Positions 16,900 to 25,558 of a stretch of DNA of 64,000 nucleotides are shown in pieces. The first letter of the stretch is position 1. Each line of letters begins with the position of its first letter. This stretch comes from JBBQWR01 sp038210495 (lineage in GTDB: Bacteria; Planctomycetota; Planctomycetia; Pirellulales; DATAWG01): NCBI GenBank assembly GCA_038210495.1, contig JBBQWR010000001.1:144435-208434 (forward strand), read 5' to 3'. A program made the translations under genes and the position numbers. The notes below the pieces were generated by a model that was not told the origin of the DNA, ran no database searches, and was given only the letters and a program-made list of their open reading frames with translations.

Positions 16900-18420
16900 T
16901 CAGGCGGCGCGGAGCCGCTGGCGGGACCGGAGCAGCATTTCGGTCGAGAGCGAATTGTCGTACAGCCACTGTCGAGCAACTTGACGGTCGTCGAACCAAA
17001 ATCGCCGATCTCCGATAATTTGATGCTGCTCGTGGCCCTTGCCGGCGATGAGCACGCAATCGCCGGGCTCGGCCTGGGATAGCGCCCAAGCAATCGCTTC
17101 GCCACGGTCGGAATAAACATGAGCATCGCGAGGACACTCGAAGCCGCGAAGAATTTCTCGCCGGATTCGCTCCGGTTGTTCATTGCGCGGGTTATCGTCG
17201 GTGACAATCGCGACGTCGGCGGCGGCCTCTACGACGCGACCCATGAGCGGACGCTTCTCGCGATCGCGATCGCCCCCCGCGCCGAACACGCATAGAAGTC
17301 GCCCCTCGGTAACGTCACGCAGCGTCTTGAGCGTTACGGCTAGCGCGTCGGACGTGTGGGCGTAGTCGACGAAAACCCCAAACGACTGACCGCACTCGAC
17401 TCGCTCCATTCGGCCGGGGATCTGATCGACCTGCTCCAAACCACGGGCGATGTCCGCCAGGTCGATGCCATAAACGAGCCCGACCGCCGCGGCCATCAGG
17501 CAGTTCGCCACATGATGATCGCCGATCATCCGCGTTCGTACCGGCACGGTATCGCTTCCCGCCGATAGCAGGAATGTTTGCTCGCTACGACAACGCTCGA
17601 TGACTTCGGCCGACACTTCGGCTGGCGACCGCATGCCGACCGTGAGCGTCGGAGCGTTTGCCAGTTCGACCATCCCGGCCGAAATCGCATCGTCCGCGTT
17701 CAACACGGCAAAGCCATCATCCGCTAGATACTTGAAAATTTGTCCCTTGACTGCCCGGTAGTTCGCCAACGAATTATGAAAATCGAGATGGTCCCGGCGG
17801 ACGTTCGTCACGCATGCCGCGTCGAGTTCGATGCCTTCGATGCGGGCTTGCGCCAGAGCGTGGCTCGAGACTTCCATCACGGCGTGCGAGCAACCGTTGG
17901 CTTCCATTCGCGTTAACCAATCGGCCAACACGCTCGCCGGCGGCGTCGTCCAAGACGCGACTTCGGCGTCCTCGCTGTCGTTGTATTCGAGCGTTCCGAG
18001 CAGGCCCGTTCGATAACCAGCGGCCTCGAGAATCCCGCGAATCAACCAACTCGTCGTCGTCTTGCCGCTCGTGCCCGTAACGCCGATGACTTTAAGTCTT
18101 CGGCTCGGATTGTTGGCAAGCGCCTGACAAATTCGGGCCAGCGCCACGCGGGCGTCGGGCACGATACACAAGGGCTTGCCACCGGTCATGACGAATCGCT
18201 CGGCCAGCACGGCCGATGCTCCGTTGGCGACAGCTTCGGAGATGTGTTCATGGCCATCGGTGCGATTTCCGATAACGGCAGCGAATAGATCCCCTTCGAT
18301 CGCGGCGCGCGAATCCGAAGTGATCGCGTGAACGATGATGTCTTGGGCGCCGAAGAATTTAGCGCCGGGGCAAAGTTTACGCAGACTGACGCTGCGCGAG
18401 CGCGAAGTTGATGCTGGCAT
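16900..18420 (-). CDS. murE: UDP-MurNAc-L-Ala-D-Glu--2,6-diaminopimelate ligase
   Basis: Adds the third residue of the stem peptide. Motifs: ITSDSRAAIEGDLFAAV, the P-loop VIGVTGTSGKTTTSWLI, SWTTPPASVL, MEVSSHALAQARI, CVTNVRRDHLDFH, VDYAHTSDAL, VFGAGGDRDREKRPLMG and TDDNPRNEQP. The DNPR box selects meso-diaminopimelate rather than lysine in characterised MurE enzymes, so the wall should be of the DAP type. The 506-residue length is normal. It is the first cluster gene in this window; ftsI, mraW and mraZ, which often precede it, are not present. Confidence 0.96.
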   Translation of the reverse strand: MPASTSRSRSVSLRKLCPGAKFFGAQDIIVHAITSDSRAAIEGDLFAAVIGNRTDGHEHISEAVANGASAVLAERFVMTGGKPLCIVPDARVALARICQALANNPSRRLKVIGVTGTSGKTTTSWLIRGILEAAGYRTGLLGTLEYNDSEDAEVASWTTPPASVLADWLTRMEANGCSHAVMEVSSHALAQARIEGIELDAACVTNVRRDHLDFHNSLANYRAVKGQIFKYLADDGFAVLNADDAISAGMVELANAPTLTVGMRSPAEVSAEVIERCRSEQTFLLSAGSDTVPVRTRMIGDHHVANCLMAAAVGLVYGIDLADIARGLEQVDQIPGRMERVECGQSFGVFVDYAHTSDALAVTLKTLRDVTEGRLLCVFGAGGDRDREKRPLMGRVVEAAADVAIVTDDNPRNEQPERIRREILRGFECPRDAHVYSDRGEAIAWALSQAEPGDCVLIAGKGHEQHQIIGDRRFWFDDRQVARQWLYDNSLSTEMLLRSRQRLRAA

Positions 18421-18810
18421 ATCGCAAGGCCTCCTTGCCCTGCGGCGCTGGGTTATTGGCCCGCGTCGCTTGCCGCGTTTGGCTTCTCGGCCGGTTACGA
18501 CTTCATGTCGTCCGACTGGGAAGCTCGATCTGTTACCCGTCCGACCACAACAACCGCCGGTTCAAGCTTTGCGGGACGCCCGAGCCAGCGAGCGAATTCG
18601 GGCGAAGAATCCATCGCCGCCCGGTTCGCTACCGATGTCGGTCCGGATTCTGGCGATTTCCGGTTCTGTGTCAAGGCGGGTTCTTACGAAGAAACGACTA
18701 AATGGACCAACCGCACGACGCCCCCAACGACTGACGGCCGTGCCCGATGGGCCAACATGAGCTGCATGAAGCCGTCGTTGAAATTATGGAGGGCGCATAA
18801 AATCGCTAAT
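18421..18810. other. 390-base gap upstream of murE, no clear gene
   Basis: This is where the promoter of the murE-to-ftsQ run should lie, reading leftward. I see no good -10/-35 pair by eye. A plus-strand frame (18505-18918) runs on into the antisense of vapC and lacks recognisable features. No palindromic repeat is present. Confidence 0.4.
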
Positions 18811-19248
18811 TTAAGACAATATGGTCAGGGGATTCTCCCATCGCAGCCTGGAAAACCGAGCGAAGTCGTTGTCACAGGAGACGAGCGTTGCTCCATGTGT
18901 GATCGAGATCGCAGCTAGATGAGCATCGGTCGTCCGATTTCCTGCCGAACCGCTTTGCTCCAACAATGTGTGGATAGTTCGCCAGTGTTCGTTGGTTTCG
19001 ATGACGATGCGGACATTGGAATGCTTCAGCCAAGCGTCGACCACTTCAATAGCATCGCCGTGGCTTAACGGATTGGAAAACACATGCGGATTCACAGCTA
19101 ACCGCAAGAATCCCAATATGACTACCCACGCCAACCCGATCGGCTCTCGAGCGTTTAGCGCCAGTTCCCACCAACGTCGCACACGAGAATGGTGAGTCAT
19201 ATCGCGATTCACCGTGTAGACCAGGACGTTGACGTCGACAATCTTCAC
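18811..19248 (-). CDS. vapC: VapC-family PIN-domain ribonuclease toxin
   Basis: A 145-residue PIN-domain protein; such toxins cleave tRNA or rRNA when freed from their antitoxin. It begins MKIVDVNVLVY, with the first catalytic Asp at residue 5. The late acidic cluster is TDAHLAAISITHGATLVSCD and NDFARF (Asp108, Asp126, Asp128). The usual mid-domain Glu is replaced by hydrophobic residues (WVVILGFLRL), which as far as I recall is normal for this sub-family. The start is a GTG overlapping the antitoxin stop as GTGA, a coupling typical of toxin-antitoxin pairs. Confidence 0.92.
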   Translation of the reverse strand: MKIVDVNVLVYTVNRDMTHHSRVRRWWELALNAREPIGLAWVVILGFLRLAVNPHVFSNPLSHGDAIEVVDAWLKHSNVRIVIETNEHWRTIHTLLEQSGSAGNRTTDAHLAAISITHGATLVSCDNDFARFSRLRWENPLTILS

Positions 19249-19502
19249 TTTCCAACCATCAATTTGCGGATTATTTCCGCGTCCTCCTGCGCCGCTACAA
19301 GCGATAACGCTTTGTCGATATTCACGCGCGGCTCGCCCATCGAAAACACTTTCTGTCGGAAGGTCGACTGCCGAATGGGCTTCGTAACAAGCCCCCGACG
19401 AATCACCCGATTAACGAGACAGGTGAGAGATACGTTCTCGGTCGTTGCCCGCGACCGCAACTCCCGCATCAGGTCATCGTCGATTCTAACGGTCGTTCTC
19501 AT
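19245..19502 (-). CDS. vapB: VapB-family ribbon-helix-helix antitoxin
   Basis: An 85-residue protein that begins MRTTVRIDDDLMRELRSRA, the beta-strand and first helix of a ribbon-helix-helix DNA-binding fold. NVSLTCLVNRVIRRGL is the second helix. The remaining ~40 residues would wrap the PIN toxin. VapB proteins normally repress their own promoter together with VapC; the promoter would lie in 19503-19629, where CATCATAGCATCACC and ATGATGTCAAAGCATCA give near-repeated ATGATGxxAxAGCAT words that might be operator sites. Directly followed by vapC with a GTGA overlap. Confidence 0.9.
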   Translation of the reverse strand: MRTTVRIDDDLMRELRSRATTENVSLTCLVNRVIRRGLVTKPIRQSTFRQKVFSMGEPRVNIDKALSLVAAQEDAEIIRKLMVGK

Positions 19503-19629
19503 AATGGCATCATAGCATCACCCGATATGATGTCAAAGCATCAACTAACTGGGTGGCCCAACCGTTTGATCGCCCCCTTAAGGCGGCAGCACCATCTATT
19601 TGCTCCGGATTTCACCCATCAAGCTAGAG

Positions 19630-22011
19630 TTACGGCACATCCGGCGTAGGCGCGGCTGGGGGCGCCGCCGCGGGCGCCCGTGGCGGAGCGGTGTCCGCTG
19701 GTGGAGCGACTTTGCCAGGCGTGGCTGCCGCGCCCTTGGGCACGATCAGGCCTTCCTTGAGTTGTTCCTTCCAACGCCGTGAGGGGGTTTGGCGATTGGT
19801 GGCGTTGGCTTCTGGCGCGTAATTAAACGTGACGCCCGTGATCGCGCGCAGATTGTGGAACGCCATCACCCGGTAGATCAGATCGTCGTGGTCTTCGCGG
19901 TCCAGATATTCGACCAGCCGGGCTGCTTCGCCACCTTGAAGCTGCTCCTTCGAGTAACCCCAGAGCATGCGATACAGGTCCTGCCCCTCTTTGCCGTGGC
20001 GCTTCTCGAACGCCGCACGGACTTTCGCGGCGACTTCCGGACCTCGCGCGATTGCCGTCTGTAGACACTTGATCTGAATCGGCCAGACGGCTCGTTGGTC
20101 GGTATCATTTAGCACGAGCACCAGCGGTTCGAACTCGTCGACCAGCGCGAGCGATCTGGCGGCCAGTGATTTATTCTCGGCGCGGCGATTTTGCGGATCG
20201 GCCATTTCGCGGAGAATCTGCGTCAAGGGTCGCTTGTCGTCTAGCGATTGGCTGAGCGCCTGTCCGGCCCGTTGATCGATCGGGCCAATCGTCTCGCCGT
20301 TGATCCACTTGGGTAGTTCGGTCCCCGTGAACGCGGCCGGGTCCCCGGCTAGCACGAGACCGCCGGGCGATTTAATTTCGATCGGCGCGGCGCCGATCGG
20401 AATCCACTGCGACGCCCCCTTCACGCCAAACAACAAGACGCTAGTCCGCGGTTGGCTGACCTCGGGATTGGCGCCGGGCAACTGGTAGGGGTGCGCCTCG
20501 ATGGCGGCCATCGCTTCGGCGTCTTCGAACACCAGCAGGCCGCCCGCGTCACCCATATCGAGCGCGAGCTTGACGCCCGCGTTGCCGGTGGTAAGCATCA
20601 CCATTCGGCCGTAGTGCAGACGTATGGCCGGGGCTCCCTGTAGGGGCGCCTCAAATTCGATCAGCGTCTCCGGAGCGAGCTGGAGCGTGACACCGGAGGA
20701 CAGCGTGATGATCGGCCGATAAGTGGGCAGCACCAGTAATTTGTCGCCGGCCATAAAGGTTGAACCGGCGGCCGCGCGATGCCAATCCCCCTGAGCTGGA
20801 TCGAATCTCAACAGCACTTCTTGATCGGACAGCAGCCGACCGAATCGTTGCGCCGCCGGTTCAATCGGCACAGCCGGCGGATTCGCCGGACCGAGGTTCC
20901 CAGCGGCCGGATTCGCGATCGGCGGCGCGGGCTTGTCCGTCGGTAGACTTTGCTGAACCACGCCGGGATGCGGTATGTCTTTCGGGACATCGCTGGGACC
21001 GGGCGCCACAGGGCCCTTGAGCGGATCCACTGGCAAATTGGCGCCGATTTTCGAGTCCCCGGGGACCGCGGGCGGCGTAAATATCGACTTATCGGTCACG
21101 GATTCCTTTGCATCGCCGTTGACAACGTTGGTTCCCTGTCCAGCTTTGTTCGTGATCTTGTGATTCGGGACGACCCGATCAGTCGCCCCTTTCTCCGGCT
21201 TGTCGATCGGGGCCTTATCCGGCTGACCATCGCCCGGTTCGACAACATCGGAATTCGGCTGATTGCCGTTGTGCTGTGCACGATTGCCGTTGTGCTGCGC
21301 AACTTCCTGCAGCGGCTTATCGCCGCCACCGAAGAACGCCAGCACGGGTCCGAGGATGGGGTTCGTTTTGTCCCAATTACCCACGGCGCTGATAATCGCG
21401 ACGAGGAGCGAGACGGCTAGGGCCACTGCGATCGCGATTGGCCAAACCTTGGAGCGGCGGCCCGCGATTCCAGCCCGCAGGTAGTCGGGTACCTCGGGTC
21501 GTTGCCGCGCCTCGGAGTCGGCGGCGCTAAAGGCGGCCGCTGCGCCAGCCGGTTGCAATGGCGGCGGTCGGGCGGCAGTGCGTCCGGCGGCCTCGGCGGT
21601 CGCAACGTCAGCGGCCCGTTCGTCGGCACGCGAACCGATCGCGTACATTTGAGCCCGCAAATTTGGATCGATATCCGCGGCGGTTCCCAGCACCAGCGCG
21701 AGAATCTGATGGCACGAGGCGACCTCCGCCAGATGCACATCGGACTCGAGGCAAACCTTTTCGAAATCCGGGACGCGTTCGCCCGGCAGTTCGTTGTCGA
21801 GATATTCGGCGACCGTGTTCGGGTCGAGCCCCATGCCGCGGCCGGAAACTTTCGGCGCCCCCAGGCGGATGCGGCGAGAGACATCCCGAATTCGATGCAT
21901 CAGATTGGATGCGAATTCGCTGTCCTCGACTTTTTGGCCTATATCCTGCCGATCGGCCGGCTCGAGGATTTCGTCCATGTACGCCAGCATGCTTCGCAGC
22001 GTCAAACGCAT
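19630..22011 (-). CDS. Membrane protein with FecR/anti-sigma-like layout
   Basis: A 793-residue protein I can describe but not name. The ATG at 22011 has GGGAGA eight bases upstream. Residues ~60-110 (NTVAEYLDNELPGERVPDFE, then CLESDVHLAEVASCHQIL) resemble the short cytoplasmic domain of anti-sigma factors; Cys87, His93 and Cys100 could bind zinc. One membrane segment follows (WPIAIAVALAVSLLVAII, about 190-210). Outside it is a long Pro/Lys/Asp linker with a small tandem repeat, then a beta-rich part about residues 400-560 (LLRFDPAQGDWHRAAAGSTF, LLVLPTYRPIITLSSGVTLQ) like a FecR domain, a helical part and a Pro/Ala-rich tail. No sigma factor gene is adjacent, so regulation of one is only a guess. 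Confidence 0.75.
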   Translation of the reverse strand: MRLTLRSMLAYMDEILEPADRQDIGQKVEDSEFASNLMHRIRDVSRRIRLGAPKVSGRGMGLDPNTVAEYLDNELPGERVPDFEKVCLESDVHLAEVASCHQILALVLGTAADIDPNLRAQMYAIGSRADERAADVATAEAAGRTAARPPPLQPAGAAAAFSAADSEARQRPEVPDYLRAGIAGRRSKVWPIAIAVALAVSLLVAIISAVGNWDKTNPILGPVLAFFGGGDKPLQEVAQHNGNRAQHNGNQPNSDVVEPGDGQPDKAPIDKPEKGATDRVVPNHKITNKAGQGTNVVNGDAKESVTDKSIFTPPAVPGDSKIGANLPVDPLKGPVAPGPSDVPKDIPHPGVVQQSLPTDKPAPPIANPAAGNLGPANPPAVPIEPAAQRFGRLLSDQEVLLRFDPAQGDWHRAAAGSTFMAGDKLLVLPTYRPIITLSSGVTLQLAPETLIEFEAPLQGAPAIRLHYGRMVMLTTGNAGVKLALDMGDAGGLLVFEDAEAMAAIEAHPYQLPGANPEVSQPRTSVLLFGVKGASQWIPIGAAPIEIKSPGGLVLAGDPAAFTGTELPKWINGETIGPIDQRAGQALSQSLDDKRPLTQILREMADPQNRRAENKSLAARSLALVDEFEPLVLVLNDTDQRAVWPIQIKCLQTAIARGPEVAAKVRAAFEKRHGKEGQDLYRMLWGYSKEQLQGGEAARLVEYLDREDHDDLIYRVMAFHNLRAITGVTFNYAPEANATNRQTPSRRWKEQLKEGLIVPKGAAATPGKVAPPADTAPPRAPAAAPPAAPTPDVP
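21261..21301. repeat. Two 21-base tandem copies inside the FecR-like gene
   Basis: GATTGCCGTTGTGCTGTGCA plus one base is followed at once by a near-identical copy. They encode AQHNGNR-AQHNGNQ in the periplasmic linker, an in-frame duplication in disordered sequence. Confidence 0.85.
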
Positions 22012-22181
22012 AAACCAGTCTCCCACAATGAATTGCAAGGCCAAGAGGGCAAAGATCAACCAGAGTCGGACGTGCGCCGACGCAATTGACCGTCAATCTT
22101 AATAGTGGGGCAGGGCGTCCGATTCCGTACAAAGGGGCGGCAAATTTTCAAAAATGGCGCCAGCCCCTCGCTGTAGCTAGG

Positions 22182-23531
22182 TCACCCGAGCATTTCCGCC
22201 GGGTGCCGCCACGGCTCCCGATAGGGGCGGCGCAGCAGTCGCGTCGCATCGGCATCGCCGACGACCTCGTGCTTGACCGGATCGTAAACAAGCTGCCGGC
22301 CCAGTTGCATCGACAGGTTGGCCAAAATGCAGGACGCAGTCGAAATGTGTCCCTGCAAAATATCCGCCACCGGCGTGCCGCGGCTGTCGATCGCCGCCAA
22401 AAAATCCTTCATATTGGCCCGGGTCGCCGGCGCCCCGCTGAGATCGATGTCTGGCTCGGTCACGTCCTCGGGAAACTTATCGCGCTCCAGCACGCAATCC
22501 TTGTGAATCGTCGGCTCCGATTTGCCTTCGGGAATTAGATCGTAGCCGTCGACGCCCAGTTTGAGTGTCGCCTTATCGCCATAGAAAATCATCGACCAGG
22601 GATATTTTTCGTCGGCCGCCTTGCCCCAGGTTCGATGTTGCCAAGTCATGTTGAGCCCATCGTATTCGAAGGTCGCAGTTTGCGTGTCGGTGATATTCGA
22701 CTTGCCCGCCTTGTCGACGAAGATGCCGCCGGCTGATGAGACACGCTTCGGCCAGCCGAGCCCTAGCAAAAATCGCGACGTGTCGAACATGTGAACGCAC
22801 ATGTCGCCGACGATCCCGTTGCCGTATTCCATGAACGTTCGCCACCACCGCTTGTGCGGCAGACCGTCATAGCGACGAAGCGGCGCCGGACCAGTCCACA
22901 TCTCGTAGTCGAGATAATCCGGCACGGGACTTAACCGCGGATTGCCATTAGCCCGCATGTGATAATAACAGCACAAATCCACCTGGCCGATTTTGCCAAG
23001 CAGGCCGGCCTCGATCACGTTCTTTTTTGCTTCGAGAATGTGCGGCATGCTTTTCCGTTGCGTGCCGACCTGGACGACCCGTTTGTGCTTGCGGGCAGCG
23101 GCGACCATCGCTTCGCCTTCCAGCACGTCGCAACTGATCGGCTTCTGGACATACACGTCGGCTCCCGCTTCGATCGCCGCGATCGCCGTCAAGGCGTGCC
23201 AATGATCGGGCGTTCCGATGAGCACAATGTCGAGGTCCTTGTCTTTGAGCAGTTGGCGATAGTCTCCGAAGAGTCTCGGTTTGGCGCGGGACTTCTGCCG
23301 CTGCGAAACGAGTTCGGCGGCGCCGCTGGCCATGTGCTGGTCGACATCGCAGATCGATACGACCTCGACGTCGGCGACTTGAATGAGCCGCAGCAAGTCG
23401 TTCTTGCCGTACCAGCCGGCGCCGATGAGTCCCACTCGGCGTGGCTTTTCAGCAGCCTGAGCCACATGGGCGCCGAGCATGGAAACGGCGACGCCCGCAG
23501 CGCCCGTTTTAAGCAAATCGCGACGATTCAC
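22182..23531 (-). CDS. Tat-exported Gfo/Idh/MocA family oxidoreductase
   Basis: A 449-residue NAD(P)-dependent sugar or inositol dehydrogenase-like protein. The N-terminus MNRRDLLKTGAAGVAVSMLG is a Tat signal peptide with AQAAE as the probable cleavage site. The Rossmann loop RRVGLIGAGWYGKNDLLRL follows, then VVSICDVD, DIVLIGTPDHWHA and the EKP-type box DVYVQKPISCDVLEGEAM, where the lysine is catalytic. The C-terminal domain has GDMCVHMFDTSRFLLGLGWP with a conserved His/Asp. Planctomycetes carry many such exported paralogues; the substrate is unknown. It stands alone between two unrelated genes on the same strand. Confidence 0.92.
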   Translation of the reverse strand: MNRRDLLKTGAAGVAVSMLGAHVAQAAEKPRRVGLIGAGWYGKNDLLRLIQVADVEVVSICDVDQHMASGAAELVSQRQKSRAKPRLFGDYRQLLKDKDLDIVLIGTPDHWHALTAIAAIEAGADVYVQKPISCDVLEGEAMVAAARKHKRVVQVGTQRKSMPHILEAKKNVIEAGLLGKIGQVDLCCYYHMRANGNPRLSPVPDYLDYEMWTGPAPLRRYDGLPHKRWWRTFMEYGNGIVGDMCVHMFDTSRFLLGLGWPKRVSSAGGIFVDKAGKSNITDTQTATFEYDGLNMTWQHRTWGKAADEKYPWSMIFYGDKATLKLGVDGYDLIPEGKSEPTIHKDCVLERDKFPEDVTEPDIDLSGAPATRANMKDFLAAIDSRGTPVADILQGHISTASCILANLSMQLGRQLVYDPVKHEVVGDADATRLLRRPYREPWRHPAEMLG

Positions 23532-23585
23532 GGAAGCCCTCCTTACATGCGATGTGAATGATTCAGGCGTTCAAATTGAAGGCGA

Positions 23586-24458
23586 TTATGATCGACTCTT
23601 CCGCGCAAAGCCAGCGCCGCCCGGGGCAGCGGCCAGTCGGCGATCGAGCCAATCGCTGGAGACAAATCGCCCGAGCAGCGGCCGAAGCGCCGATTCCAAC
23701 TTCGCGCGTTGCGATGGCGAAATCGTGTCGGGTTCAATGCCCCGCCAAGTCAACCTGGCGCCGGCGGCCGCGACCGTTGCGTTGACACGGTCCATCACGC
23801 GCAATCCCCAAACCGCGCCGTATCCGTCGCGGAATGCCCGCCAAGCAACGCTAAGTGGCTCCTCGCCATCTCGTATCGTAGACCGCGTCAAGCAAGCGAC
23901 AACGAAGGCCATAGTTAAGCAGGACAAACCCGCGAGTGAGGAATGTTTTGCGAACCCGATTTCCGGCGCGGGAAGAAATTGCCCTAGCAATAACAGTTGT
24001 CCGGCGCCCACGAGCAAACTACTTGGCCAAAACCGGGTCGGCAAGTGATTCCCAACGCCGACCAAAATCAAGACGAGCAAGAACCACGACCAAATGGGAT
24101 GCGCTACAAGCTGAATGTCCGGCCAGAGCAGCCAAGCTTGCGCCGCGGGCAGCACCACGATCACCCAACCCGAAAGCACGATCAACTGCCAAGCCCGATC
24201 CTGAGGTCGCTTCGCTCCCAACAACGCCATCGCCGGGCAAAGCGTCAGGGCCGCCGCCGCAAATCGCCACCGCGCCATCGCCATCAGACCGACCGCATTC
24301 AGCGGCATGACCGCCTCGCAGATTGTCACAGCCACGATCGCGACGACTGCCCAGCACCACGGGGCGCGAAGCGTCGTGCCCCCCAGTGGCCAGTAAGCCT
24401 TGGCCAAAACGGCTAGCGCCACGGCGCCCAGCCCGATCGCGATGGCTGACTCCATCAT
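23586..24458 (-). CDS. Integral membrane protein of unknown function
   Basis: A 290-residue protein with about seven hydrophobic segments, for example AIAIGLGAVALAVLAKAYWP, WCWAVVAIVAVTICEAVM, LIVLSGWVIVVLPAAQAWLL and SWFLLVLILVGVGNHLPTRF. The C-terminal ~90 residues are soluble and charged and include AWRAFRDGYGAVWGLRVMDR and VNATVAAAGARLTWRGIEP. I do not recognise the family. Two adjacent ATG codons (24458 and 24455) can start it. It follows nothing closely on this strand, so it is probably transcribed alone or with the downstream oxidoreductase (55 bases). Confidence 0.75.
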   Translation of the reverse strand: MMESAIAIGLGAVALAVLAKAYWPLGGTTLRAPWCWAVVAIVAVTICEAVMPLNAVGLMAMARWRFAAAALTLCPAMALLGAKRPQDRAWQLIVLSGWVIVVLPAAQAWLLWPDIQLVAHPIWSWFLLVLILVGVGNHLPTRFWPSSLLVGAGQLLLLGQFLPAPEIGFAKHSSLAGLSCLTMAFVVACLTRSTIRDGEEPLSVAWRAFRDGYGAVWGLRVMDRVNATVAAAGARLTWRGIEPDTISPSQRAKLESALRPLLGRFVSSDWLDRRLAAAPGGAGFARKSRS

Positions 24459-24713
24459 TTGAGTAACAGATTCATTTTCAAGCCCATCACGACGTAAATG
24501 CTACATGACGGCACCGACTATAGGAGTTGTAACGATCCTGCCGCTCGCCGATCCTGGCGATTGTAGAAAAAACGCAACCGTCGCTTCGGCGCCACATCGA
24601 ATTAGGCACCAGAGTATCTCAGTGGGGTTTCGACGGACAGAGCCCCGCCGCGCGCCGGCGCCAACTGGCCCCGGCCGAATTCTAGCTGCCCGACAAGCAA
24701 AGAGGATGGATCG

Positions 24714-25097
24714 ATGGCGACACGATGGATGTTCGGCATGGTCACGATCGTGGCCGTTTCGGCGATTCCGGCCGGTGCGATCGAGATGTTCACCAATTTC
24801 AACAACGGGACTGAACTAGGCACGCAGCCTCTGGGAATCGATCCGATGGGGCCCGTGCGATACCACGGCTATCCGCGTCGTTGGCGATTCAGCGGCCAAC
24901 AACGAAGCCTCGCGGAGAGCCGAGAGATGACCGGTCCTCGAACGGCCGCCGCGCACGCCTTTTCAGCGGGAACGCTGACGGCGCCGACCAGCTTATTGCG
25001 ATCGTCGAGCGAACCGTCTTCGGCCAAGTCGACCGCCGACGGCGAGGATCGCTGGATCCGCTCCAGCAGTTTCCTGCCGGCCGGCGGCGAGGAATAA
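24714..25097 (+). CDS. Small exported protein, possibly frameshifted at its 3' end
   Basis: A 127-codon frame starting at an ATG with AGAGGA about seven bases upstream. It begins with a good signal peptide (MATRWMFGMVTIVAVSAIPA, cleavage near AGA-IE), then EMFTNFNNGTELGTQPLGID and YHGYPRRWR. The EMFTNF.NG..LG pattern resembles short exported planctomycete proteins I remember without a known role. After residue ~55 the composition turns Ser/Thr-rich and unstructured, so the true end could be earlier or displaced by a frameshift. The first half is the convincing part. Confidence 0.45.
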   Translation: MATRWMFGMVTIVAVSAIPAGAIEMFTNFNNGTELGTQPLGIDPMGPVRYHGYPRRWRFSGQQRSLAESREMTGPRTAAAHAFSAGTLTAPTSLLRSSSEPSSAKSTADGEDRWIRSSSFLPAGGEE

Positions 25098-25240
25098 GCG
25101 TCGAAGTTTTTGGAAACGGCGAGTCGCGGCCGGCCGACTGGGGAGTACGGCAAGTCGCGACCAGCCAAGCGCGCGTGGGGCGGGCTTCCTATGGAAGCTC
25201 GCCTCTCTGCGGCGCGCGAATACCCGCATTCTCACGACCG

Positions 25241-25543
25241 CTATTCGGTCGAACCGATATTCCACCGCTGTGCCTGATCGGCAAGTGCAGCGGCATAGAT
25301 CGGCCAATTGTGCAGCGTCTCGGGGTCAAAATCAGCGCCGTTCGGCCAAACCAGTGTGTGGACCTCGAGGTCGATCTTGACCCGATTGAAAACTCCTAAA
25401 TCACGGAGTGGTAAATAAAGGTCTCCGGACAGCATCGGCTCGAAATTGATGACCTATTCTGAGTGGTCGTCGAACCGGAATCGCAACGTATATGCCGCTT
25501 CTATTTGAAAATCGACGACACAATAAAGCGAATGAGGCGACAT
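25241..25543 (-). pseudogene. DUF2442 gene interrupted by an in-frame amber codon
   Basis: Reading from the ATG at 25543 gives MSPHSLYCVVDFQIEAAYTL, RFRFDDHSE, then TAG (25454-25456), then VINFEPMLSGDLYLPLRD, LGVFNRVKIDLEVHTLVW and PNGADFDPETLHNW to the stop at 25241. The TLRFRFDD start and VWPNGADFDPE end are the hallmarks of the DUF2442 family, which is about this long (~80-100 residues). Removing the one stop restores a complete protein, so this is a recent nonsense mutation (for example AAG or GAG to TAG) or a sequencing error. It lies 15 bases after the aminotransferase gene on the same strand. DUF2442 genes often pair with DUF4160 genes; none is nearby. Confidence 0.8.
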
Positions 25544-25558
25544 AGTCGGCGAACGGCC

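Noticed and set aside
18505..18918. A 137-codon plus-strand frame upstream of vapC
   Set aside because: Half of it is antisense to vapC and the rest is Thr/Ser/Arg-rich with no motif.
24869..25168. A 99-codon minus-strand frame opposite the small exported protein
   Set aside because: The opposite strand has a good signal peptide and ribosome binding site; this frame has neither.
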